In this document: positions 1-5,058 of the stretch, one piece after another
How positions within the stretch are numbered: position 1 is the stretch's first letter
How the letters are laid out: every line of letters starts with the position of its first letter
Assembly (NCBI RefSeq): GCF_039521845.1
Contig: NZ_BAAACW010000092.1
Coordinates: 1-5,058 of the forward strand
Reading direction: 5' to 3'
Length of the DNA stretch: 5,058 nucleotides
DNA from: Alkalibacterium iburiense
Lineage (GTDB): Bacteria > Bacillota > Bacilli > Lactobacillales > Carnobacteriaceae_A
Notes under the pieces: generated by a model
The model's input: the letters and a program-made list of their open reading frames with translations, nothing else
The model's database searches: none
Told to the model about the DNA's origin: nothing
Translations under genes and position numbers: made by a program

Positions 1-6
1 TTTTAA

Positions 7-52
7 ATTTTTCATGATTTAATTATACCATGAGAGGTGCTTTTTTGTCTCT
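7..52 (+). terminator. Hairpin plus U-run upstream of the importer operon (terminator or attenuator 3' end)
   Basis: Bases 7-16 can pair with 29-38 (10 bp, three of them G-U, core TCATG/CATGA) around a 12-nt loop. Positions 41-46 are six T, followed by a further T-rich stretch to about 56. This is the layout of a rho-independent terminator reading rightward. GAGGTGC directly before the T-run also looks like the 3' arm of a longer terminator whose 5' arm would lie left of the window. It may end the preceding gene, or it may be the terminator of a leader such as a T-box riboswitch. T-boxes are known in front of some trpXYZ-type operons, but no T-box core sequence is present in the visible bases. 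Confidence 0.4.
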
Positions 53-75
53 TTTTAGCATTTTCTTTTCAAATA

Positions 76-82
76 AAAGGAG
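76..82 (+). promoter_or_regulatory. Ribosome binding site that decides the lipoprotein start
   Basis: AAAGGAG lies 9 nt before the ATG at 92. The earlier in-frame ATG at 83 directly abuts this motif and leaves no usable spacing, so the ATG at 92 is preferred. Confidence 0.75.
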
Positions 83-91
83 ATGGAGAAA

Positions 92-1084
92 ATGACAAAG
101 AAATGGATAAAGAAATTAACGGGATTAGTAGCAGTAGGTGCAGCAGGCTTAGCTTTAGTGGCATGTGGAAACGAAGGCAGTGAGGCTTCAAATGGTTCAA
201 CTGAAGACCCCGTGAATGTTGGTATCTTGCAGTTTATGGACCATAATTCTTTAACGGCAGCTCAAGAAGGCTTTATCAGTGGTTTAGAAGAAGCTGGGTT
301 TACAGATGGCGAAAACATGGAACTAGATATTATGAATGCTCAAGGAGACCAGTCTAATTTACAGAGTATGAGTGAGCAATTATCGCGAAACAATGACTTA
401 ATGTTAGCTATAGCCACTCCTTCAGCTCAATCAATGGCTACCGCAGAACAGGAAAAACCCATTTTATTTACAGCTGTAACAGACCCTGAAGATGCTGGCT
501 TAGTAGAAAGCAATGAAGAACCGGGCATGAATTTGACAGGAACGAGTGACATGGTACCGATCGATGAACAAATCCGCTTGTTGCTCTCTATTGTTCCAGA
601 GGCAGAAACAGTCGGAATTGTTTATAACTCAAGTGAACCTAATTCAGAAATTCAAGCGAATTTAGCTATAGAAGCTTTAGATGAAGCGGGTGTGACAGCT
701 CAAGTGTCTACTGTAACAACGACAAATGATGTTCAGCAGGTTCTAACGAGTCTGGCTCAAGACATTGACGCTTTATATATCCCAACAGATAATACATTGG
801 CAAGCACTTCCGCTACAGTTGGAGAGATTGCCAGAGAGTACAGCTTACCCGTTGTGACTGGATCAGCAGAACAGGTCGAAGAAGGCGGACTGGCCAATTA
901 CGGCATCGACTATGAATCCTTAGGACGTCAGACAGCTCAAATGGCAGTCGATATTTTAGAAAATGGCACGGACCCAAGCACCATTGCAGTTGAAACGTCT
1001 GACCACTTGGAATTAGTTGTGAATGAAGAGATGGCAGAAGCACTTGGGATTGATCCGGAAAGTATTTCACTTTCAGAAGAATAA
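92..1084 (+). CDS. ABC transporter substrate-binding lipoprotein, TrpX-like family
   Basis: This is the extracytoplasmic ligand-capture component of the importer encoded by the next two genes. From the ATG at 92 it is 330 residues. It has a lysine-rich n-region (TKKWIKK), a hydrophobic stretch and a lipobox LVAC with the lipidated Cys at residue 25, followed by a short Ser/Asn/Glu-rich linker. The body begins VNVGILQFMDHNSL and continues through TPSAQSMA, PILFTAVTDPEDAGLV, LTGTSD and VGIVYNSSEPNS. This two-lobed layout is typical of the ABC_sub_bind family (PF04392, COG2984). Streptococcal relatives are assigned to tryptophan or aromatic amino acid uptake; the ligand here is inferred from the family. 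The start at 83 is rejected because it abuts the ribosome binding site. The mature part is strikingly acidic, with 57 Asp/Glu against one Lys and four Arg. The gene ends 14 nt before the permease. Confidence 0.9.
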   Translation: MTKKWIKKLTGLVAVGAAGLALVACGNEGSEASNGSTEDPVNVGILQFMDHNSLTAAQEGFISGLEEAGFTDGENMELDIMNAQGDQSNLQSMSEQLSRNNDLMLAIATPSAQSMATAEQEKPILFTAVTDPEDAGLVESNEEPGMNLTGTSDMVPIDEQIRLLLSIVPEAETVGIVYNSSEPNSEIQANLAIEALDEAGVTAQVSTVTTTNDVQQVLTSLAQDIDALYIPTDNTLASTSATVGEIAREYSLPVVTGSAEQVEEGGLANYGIDYESLGRQTAQMAVDILENGTDPSTIAVETSDHLELVVNEEMAEALGIDPESISLSEE

Positions 1085-1098
1085 GGAGGATATCAACA

Positions 1099-2022
1099 AT
1101 GGATTTATTATTATCGAGCGTCTCTCAAGGCTTGTTATGGTCAGTTATGGCCATCGGTGTGTATCTGACTTTTCGTATCTTGGGACTCGCCGATTTAACG
1201 GCAGAAGGCAGTTTTCCTTTAGGGGCCGCTGTCTGTACCAGTTTAATCGTTAATGGCGTCCAGCCTTGGCTAGCTACTTTACTTGCATTAGTGGGAGGCA
1301 TGGTTGCCGGTTTTATTTCCGGCTTCCTGCATACAAAATGGAAAATACCTGCTTTACTTTCAGGAATTATTACGATGACCGGACTCTACTCCATTAATTT
1401 ACGGATTATGGGTCAAGCCAACCTGACATTGCTTGGAGAGAGTACATTGATGCGTACCGTCTCCAGCTGGGGTCTGGGTAGAATGAATGCTGTGCTGACA
1501 GTTGGTTTTATCGTCGTTGCAATTGTTGTCTTCCTTCTCTATCTCTTCTTCCAAACAGAAGTCGGACTAGCCATTCGCTCAACTGGAGATAACAGTGCGA
1601 TGAGTGAAGCTAACGGAATCCGAGTCAATACCATGAAAATCGTCGGATACATGCTAAGTAATGGTTTAATTGCTTTATCCGGTGCCTTATTGGCGCAAAA
1701 CAATGGCTATTCAGATATTAGTATGGGTATTGGGACCATTGTTATTGGTCTGGCCTCAATCATCATCGGAGAAGTTTTCTTCCGTCATCTTACCCTAGTG
1801 AAACACTTGATGACTATCGTTTTAGGATCTGTTATCTACCGATTGCTTCTCTTAATTGTTCTGGAAATGAGAGTGGATCCACAAGATCTGAAGTTATTCT
1901 CAGCGATTATTCTAGCTATTGCTTTAGGCTTACCTTCTATTCGTTCTAAATTACCTAAACGTCAGAAAAAAGTGCAGAAAAGTAAAGAAAAAGGAGGCAT
2001 GCTCTCATGGATGCAGCGTTAA
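1099..2022 (+). CDS. ABC transporter permease, TrpY-like (LivH/BPD_transp_2 type)
   Basis: This is the membrane subunit that forms the translocation path of the importer, probably as a dimer. It has 307 residues and is hydrophobic throughout, with about eight membrane segments by eye. The N-terminal motif GLADLTAEGSFPLGAA (about residues 29-44) is typical of the branched-chain amino acid type permease superfamily (PF02653, COG4120). The loop EVGLAIRSTGDN (154-165), followed by SEANGIRVNTMKIVGYMLSN, is the conserved cytoplasmic region that contacts the ATPase. GLASIIIGE (217-225) is another family block. The C-terminus from about residue 278 is a basic Lys/Arg-rich tail. A strong AAGGAGGA overlaps the stop codon of the lipoprotein gene, which suggests translational coupling. 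The end of the gene carries the ribosome binding site of the ATPase gene and overlaps it by 16 nt. Substrate specificity cannot be read from this subunit. Confidence 0.9.
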   Translation: MDLLLSSVSQGLLWSVMAIGVYLTFRILGLADLTAEGSFPLGAAVCTSLIVNGVQPWLATLLALVGGMVAGFISGFLHTKWKIPALLSGIITMTGLYSINLRIMGQANLTLLGESTLMRTVSSWGLGRMNAVLTVGFIVVAIVVFLLYLFFQTEVGLAIRSTGDNSAMSEANGIRVNTMKIVGYMLSNGLIALSGALLAQNNGYSDISMGIGTIVIGLASIIIGEVFFRHLTLVKHLMTIVLGSVIYRLLLLIVLEMRVDPQDLKLFSAIILAIALGLPSIRSKLPKRQKKVQKSKEKGGMLSWMQR

Positions 2023-2810
2023 GACTAGAAGGGATTCATAAAACCTTCGAAATAGACACACCAAATGAAAATCATGTGTTAAAAGGGATTGATTTAACTG
2101 TCAATAAAGAAGAGTTCATTACGGTTATCGGCGGAAATGGAGCAGGAAAATCCACTTTACTGAACAGTATTGCAGGAAGCTTTTCCGTAGAAGAAGGCCA
2201 GATTTTCTTAGGTGAAGAAAACATAACGAAGGCTCCAGCATACGAACGCGCTCAACATATTAGTCGAGTCTTTCAAGATGCAAAAATGGGGACCGCTACT
2301 CGTTTAACGATTGAAGAAAATCTGGCTATTGCTTGGAAACGCGGAAAAAAACGTCGATTCAGGTGGGGAATACGAGAGAATCAGCGTGCGATTTTTAAAG
2401 AGGAACTGAAGAAGTTAGATCTGGGACTCGAGGACCGTCTAAAAATGGATGCAGGCTTACTTTCTGGTGGGCAGCGACAAGCTCTGACTCTATTGATGGC
2501 GGCTCTCGTCACTCCTAAACTCCTTCTTTTGGATGAACACACTGCAGCCTTAGACCCTAAAACCAGTCAAATGGTATTAGATTTAACCGATCAGATTATT
2601 AAAGAGAAAAAACTGACTGCTTTAATGATTACACATAATATGGAACAAGCTATCAAGTATGGAAATCGCTTAATTATGATGAGTGATGGACAAATTGTGG
2701 TGGATGTGTCTGGAAAAGAAAAAGAAGACTTAACTGTTCCTGACTTATTAGATTTATTCAAACGAAACAGTGGAAATGTGATGAACGAAGATGCTTTATT
2801 GTTAGCTTAA
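2007..2810 (+). CDS. ABC transporter ATP-binding protein, TrpZ-like
   Basis: This is the cytoplasmic ATPase that powers the importer. It has 267 residues and a complete set of nucleotide-binding motifs: Walker A GGNGAGKST (42-50, Lys48), Q-loop VFQD (Gln90), signature LSGGQ (152-156), Walker B LLLLDE (172-177), D-loop AALD (180-183) and switch His210 in ITHN. Walker B is followed by His (DEHTAALD) instead of the usual Pro. From memory, this is characteristic of the COG1101 family that accompanies TrpX/TrpY-type proteins. The chosen ATG at 2007 is 9 nt after AAGGAGG (1991-1997). The nearby ATGs at 1999 and 2011 are in the permease frame. The 16-nt overlap with the permease gene implies coupled translation and one operon. 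The protein looks intact and functional. Confidence 0.92.
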   Translation: MDAALRLEGIHKTFEIDTPNENHVLKGIDLTVNKEEFITVIGGNGAGKSTLLNSIAGSFSVEEGQIFLGEENITKAPAYERAQHISRVFQDAKMGTATRLTIEENLAIAWKRGKKRRFRWGIRENQRAIFKEELKKLDLGLEDRLKMDAGLLSGGQRQALTLLMAALVTPKLLLLDEHTAALDPKTSQMVLDLTDQIIKEKKLTALMITHNMEQAIKYGNRLIMMSDGQIVVDVSGKEKEDLTVPDLLDLFKRNSGNVMNEDALLLA

Positions 2811-2824
2811 AGGTGTATGAGATA

Positions 2825-2942
2825 TTCTATGTGACTTTCCAGCTCTCTTTTTTCTGCTTTAGGTCACATAGAACAGTTCTATGCGACCTTCCGAGTTGCA
2901 TTTGATTGAGCTAGGTCAAATAGGAGGCCCCTATGTGACCTA
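2825..2942. repeat. 52-bp-period array of alternating inverted repeats (five CTATGTGACCT-type arms)
   Basis: The core CTATGTGACCT or a close variant starts at 2827, 2879 and 2931 in plus orientation. Its complement AGGTCACATAG starts at 2861 and 2913. Spacing between same-orientation copies is exactly 52. Units 2827-2878 and 2879-2930 match at 31 of 52 positions by hand count, mostly in the arms, and the third unit is cut short. Several hairpins are possible: 2825-2837 with 2861-2873 (13 bp, one G-U); 2861-2874 with 2876-2889 (14 positions, one mismatch, one-base centre); 2912-2924 with 2930-2942 (one mismatch, 5-nt loop). The array would lie in the 3' untranslated part of the importer mRNA. 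No T-run follows the arms, so they are not simple terminators. Their role is unknown. Confidence 0.8.
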
Positions 2943-2991
2943 AGTGAGGAATAATCTAGTTGTAAGGGCGTATAGAAAACGGAATATAAGT

Positions 2992-3022
2992 AAAAGAGAA
3001 CCAGATTTAAGGTTCTCTTTTT
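2992..3022. terminator. Bidirectional rho-independent terminator between converging operons
   Basis: An 11-bp stem (2992-3002 with 3011-3021) contains AGAGAACC/GGTTCTCT around an 8-nt loop. It is flanked by A's on the left and T's on the right, so it has a U-run in both directions. It lies about 180 nt after the ATPase stop on the plus strand and just after the deaminase stop at 3031 on the minus strand, and so can end both transcripts. Confidence 0.85.
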
Positions 3023-3030
3023 CGATGTTA

Positions 3031-3510
3031 TTATTTTGAATAATAGTGACGGTGTAATTCCTTTATTTCTTCTGCTAGTTCTGAAACAGGACCGTCAACT
3101 GTCGGGTCTTTGATAACTTCTTGTATTGGTAGACCGTATACTTTTGATTGATTACTTACGTCCATCTCATCCATCCATTCTCCCAGTTGTTCAGACGAAC
3201 TGGCGTAAACAATCCGCCCCAGACCGGCTATTCCATGAGCAGCGGAACACATCGGGCAGTGCTCTCCAGAAGTATACACTGTTGCTTTAGCTCGTTCTTC
3301 CGGACTCATATTCTGACCGGACCAACGCGCAATATTAAACTCTGGGTGCTGGGTCTGATCTCCAGACCCTATATGGTTATGGTCTTCAAACAATACGTCT
3401 CCTTCAGCAGAAACAAGAACAGAACCGAAAGGCCGGTCTCCTTTCTCAAGTGCTTCCTTCGCCAATTCAACACATCGTCTTAAATACTTTTTGTCTGTTT
3501 CGTTTACCAC
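3031..3510 (-). CDS. Zinc-dependent nucleoside/base deaminase family protein
   Basis: This is a cytidine-deaminase-fold enzyme (dCMP_cyt_deam_1, PF00383) expected to hydrolytically deaminate a purine or pyrimidine base or nucleoside in the cytoplasm. It has 159 residues. The visible active-site elements are RPFGSVLV (26-33); HPEFN with zinc ligand His55 and proton-shuttle Glu57; and EHCPMC with zinc ligands Cys85 and Cys88. The first motif is HPE instead of the common HAE, and the second is HCPMC instead of PCxxC. These fit a bacterial subfamily usually named only nucleoside deaminase, for which I know no settled substrate. Guanine deaminase and TadA are related, but TadA is unlikely given these motifs. 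The C-terminus (ELAEEIKELHRHYYSK) looks complete. The start is GTG, supported by AGGAGG 7 nt upstream. The gene lies 68 nt downstream of the ABC-2 permease on the same strand and may be read from that transcript or from its own weak promoter. Confidence 0.85.
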   Translation of the reverse strand: MVNETDKKYLRRCVELAKEALEKGDRPFGSVLVSAEGDVLFEDHNHIGSGDQTQHPEFNIARWSGQNMSPEERAKATVYTSGEHCPMCSAAHGIAGLGRIVYASSSEQLGEWMDEMDVSNQSKVYGLPIQEVIKDPTVDGPVSELAEEIKELHRHYYSK

Positions 3511-3517
3511 ATTCTCT

Positions 3518-3523
3518 CCTCCT
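3518..3523 (-). promoter_or_regulatory. Ribosome binding site for the GTG-started deaminase
   Basis: AGGAGG on the minus strand, inside GAGGAGGAG, lies 7 nt before the GTG at 3510-3508. An overlapping ATG one frame away (ATG TGG TAA) ends at once, so GTG is the start. Confidence 0.75.
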
Positions 3524-3539
3524 CAAATCACTTTGGTTA

Positions 3540-3568
3540 ATCGTACAACAATGTGAAAGAAAGGTCTA
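3540..3568 (-). promoter_or_regulatory. Weak candidate promoter for the deaminase gene
   Basis: On the minus strand TAGACC (3568-3563) and TACGAT (3545-3540) are 17 nt apart, each matching four of six consensus bases for -35 and -10 boxes. The match is modest and could be chance in AT-rich DNA. No terminator separates the permease stop at 3579 from this gene, so readthrough is also possible. Confidence 0.25.
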
Positions 3569-3578
3569 ATATCATCTG

Positions 3579-4433
3579 TTAACGTTTTTTTCGTTGTGCC
3601 AGCAAAACAGCTAATCCGTAAAAGATTACAGTAGTTACCGCTAGATAAATGAGACTCGTTGTTGGTGACAGTATAGTATCCCCTACCTGAAAAGCACTTC
3701 CCATTGTTAGTTCAAACTCCTGAATTACTTCTACTGGAACTCCTTCGAAAGCTCTATCCATACCTGCCCCCATCATCACTTGACGAAATAAAGCCGCGCC
3801 ATGAGTGACCGGGAACAACATGGCAAAATACTGAACAACCCGAGGTAGAACTCCAAAAGGAACGTACACTCCTGCTACAAATCCAATAATGGAACTGATG
3901 ACTGAGGTTGCTGTTTCATATGCCATTGGACTTCTAAATAATTCAACAATTACATACATCATTGCCGTACTGGATAATACTGAAAGCAACATAATGCCTC
4001 CAAGTTGTATAAATTCATTTACTGTGAATAGTTGATCGTGGTTAAAATATATGAACGCTTGCGCAAGAATCAATGTCAGCAGCGTCATGATTAACCCTAT
4101 AGAGAAGGTTCCAAGTAAATAACCTGCTACTCTTTTCGCATATGATAATGGAGTAGCTAAAAAATCTTTATCTACTTTTTGGTCGCGATCATTGACCATT
4201 ATTCCGAACGCTCCTAAGGTTGTCGTTAAGGACGTTGTCGCTAGAATACCTGCCATAATCCATGTGTCCACTAGTTGTCCTGCATTAGGCACCTCTGTCA
4301 TTCCACTCGTCAGATTTTCACCCAGGAAAATGATATACAAGCCCAGTGTAATGAGTACCACTAACATAGAGAAAAAGACATTGGCTTTATCTCTGAAAAA
4401 TATCATCATGTTACGTTTAGCTAAAACGATCAT
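3579..4433 (-). CDS. ABC-2 type transporter permease
   Basis: This is the membrane subunit of a DrrB-like exporter (ABC2_membrane, PF01061), of the kind linked to export of drugs, lipids or peptides. It has 284 residues. Approximate membrane segments are 19-37, 58-80, 104-128, 143-163, 174-193 and 260-279, giving the six expected. The short N-terminal amphipathic stretch with RNMMIFFRDK is the usual coupling element. The block GVYVPFGVLPRVVQYFAMLFPVTHGA (about 188-213) is the family's characteristic region before the last segment, and the protein ends in a basic tail (QRKKR). Its ATG overlaps the TGA of the ATPase gene (ATGA, 4430-4433), and AAAGGAGA lies 7 nt upstream, so the two were a coupled pair. 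The reading frame is intact, but the partner ATPase is truncated here, so the exporter may not function. The substrate cannot be told from sequence. Confidence 0.88.
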   Translation of the reverse strand: MIVLAKRNMMIFFRDKANVFFSMLVVLITLGLYIIFLGENLTSGMTEVPNAGQLVDTWIMAGILATTSLTTTLGAFGIMVNDRDQKVDKDFLATPLSYAKRVAGYLLGTFSIGLIMTLLTLILAQAFIYFNHDQLFTVNEFIQLGGIMLLSVLSSTAMMYVIVELFRSPMAYETATSVISSIIGFVAGVYVPFGVLPRVVQYFAMLFPVTHGAALFRQVMMGAGMDRAFEGVPVEVIQEFELTMGSAFQVGDTILSPTTSLIYLAVTTVIFYGLAVLLAQRKKR

Positions 4434-5029
4434 GCGCGTATCTCCTTTCCGGTGATAGCGATAAACACGTCATCCATTGTTCCCGTCTGAACTTCAAAAT
4501 TATAAATATACTCTTTTAAAGCTTCCAATAAAGGCAAAGCATCTAGTGTACTTGGAACAGAAACAATAGCGGTATCTTTTTTTAAAGTATAGTCATAGGA
4601 CGATTTATGAAGCAACTCCATTACTCGATCAGCATTAGCAATGCTTAATCTTACTGTATCTGAACTATATGTTTCTTTTAATTGACCAGGAGTACCGTGT
4701 GCAACTATTTCACCGTGATCAATAATTGAAATATAATCCGCTTGTGCAGCTTCTTCCATGTAATGGGTTGTTAGAAAGATTGTCATATCTGTTTCTTCCT
4801 GAATCTTCTCTAAAGTCTCCCACACACTTTTGCGGGTTTGAGGGTCCAAACCTGTTGTGGGTTCATCTAAAAATAAAATCTCTGGACGATGGACTAAGCC
4901 TCGAGCAATATCTGCTCGTCTTCTTTGTCCACCAGACAATTCTCCATATTTGCGATCTAACAGATTTTCGATCCCAGTTGCTTTTACAGGGGACTGGGAA
5001 ATAACTAGTCCAAAATAAATAAATCGCAA
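4430..5029 (-). pseudogene. 5'-truncated ABC-2 exporter ATPase (C-terminal part; Walker A missing)
   Basis: This is the nucleotide-binding subunit that would power the adjoining permease. Counting from a TTG at 5029, the open frame is 199 codons. It retains the signature LSGGQ (31-35), Walker B ILFLDEP (51-57), D-loop GLD (60-62), switch His89 in TTHYMEEA and the C-terminal extension of DrrA-like ATPases (DUF4162-like, ending DDVFIAITGKEIRA). Family members are usually around 300 residues, with Walker A and the Q-loop in the first third, which is absent. Clear family similarity starts about KATGIENLLDRKYG (near 4984). The fifteen residues before it do not resemble the expected helical region, and a TGA lies in frame at 5041-5039. 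I see no good ribosome binding site for the TTG. The likely cause is a deletion or insertion that replaced the 5' end. An assembly error at a contig end is the main alternative. Confidence 0.75.
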
Positions 5030-5058
5030 TGAAATCAGTCATTTTTCCGACGATTTCA
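4988..5058. mobile_element. Possible end of a mobile or repetitive element replacing the ATPase 5' end
   Basis: This stretch sits where the N-terminal half of the exporter ATPase should be, yet it does not encode it in any frame. It contains two inverted repeats: GGACT (4991-4995) with AGTCC (5007-5011), and TGAAATC-A-GTC (5030-5040) with GACGATTTCA (5049-5058). The second makes a 10-bp stem with one bulged A, an 8-nt loop including five T's, and runs to the last base of the window. Paired palindromes next to a sudden loss of homology fit the end of an insertion sequence or MITE. No transposase or target duplication is visible, so the class is not assigned. Confidence 0.35.

Noticed and set aside
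22..27. ATTATA as a -10 box for the importer operon
   Set aside because: It lies in the loop of the candidate terminator, and the matching -35 position falls at or beyond the window edge, so it cannot be judged.
813..1070. Minus-strand 85-codon open frame inside the lipoprotein gene
   Set aside because: It is antisense to a clear family protein, has no recognisable motif, and is best explained as a shadow frame.
1023..1253. Plus-strand 76-codon frame spanning the lipoprotein/permease junction
   Set aside because: It overlaps two well-supported genes in another frame and has no family features.
2825..2942. CRISPR array
   Set aside because: The regular 52-bp spacing invites the idea, but the conserved parts alternate in orientation, are only about 11 bp and diverge between copies. 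There are only two full units and no cas gene.
3148..3483. Plus-strand 111-codon frame opposite the deaminase
   Set aside because: It is antisense to a gene with complete zinc-site motifs and a strong ribosome binding site. The composition looks like a shadow.
3571..3600. Terminator after the ABC-2 permease
   Set aside because: The run of T's at 3585-3591 lies inside the coding end on the plus strand. On the minus strand it is an A-run with no stem and U-tail in the transcribed direction.
4192..5004. Plus-strand frames opposite the ABC-2 permease and ATPase
   Set aside because: They lie antisense to conserved motifs such as LSGGQ and Walker B, and neither resembles a known protein.

Overview
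The window looks like Gram-positive, low-GC DNA of the Lactobacillales type. The signs are strong AGGAGG-type ribosome binding sites, a lysine-rich lipoprotein signal ending in a lipobox, and ABC families common in that order. The secreted binding protein is extremely acidic (57 Asp/Glu against 5 Lys/Arg in the mature part, counted by hand). I take this as a hint of a halotolerant or alkaliphilic member such as a marine or alkaline Carnobacteriaceae. The genus is inference.

Region 1 (1-2810, plus strand) is a complete three-gene ABC importer: a substrate-binding lipoprotein (92-1084), a LivH-like membrane permease (1099-2022) and an ATPase (2007-2810). The genes are tightly packed, with a 14-nt gap and then a 16-nt overlap. 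The set matches the trpXYZ-type family, for which tryptophan or other aromatic amino acid uptake has been proposed in streptococci. The first 50 bases end in a terminator-like hairpin and U-run just before the operon. This could be the previous gene's terminator or the end of an attenuation leader.

Region 2 (2811-3030) is a convergent intergenic region. It holds an unusual array of five alternating-orientation copies of an 11-bp core (CTATGTGACCT) on an exact 52-bp period. A bidirectional rho-independent terminator shared by the two converging transcripts follows.

Region 3 (3031-5029, minus strand) contains, in transcription order, the C-terminal part of an ABC-2 exporter ATPase, its membrane permease (ATGA overlap) and a zinc-dependent nucleoside/base deaminase with a GTG start. 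The exporter ATPase has no Walker A. Recognisable ATPase sequence stops near position 4985, and a stop codon lies just upstream in frame. The final ~70 bases form two hairpins and look like non-ABC sequence, possibly the end of a mobile or repetitive element. The exporter is therefore probably broken in this window.

The importer should work as one unit: the lipoprotein captures ligand, the permease dimer translocates it, and the ATPase drives transport. The deaminase may salvage a base or nucleoside, but nothing in the sequence ties it functionally to either transporter. I saw no CRISPR array, tRNA, rRNA or clear new defence system. The most unusual elements are the 52-bp hairpin array and the truncation junction at the right edge.
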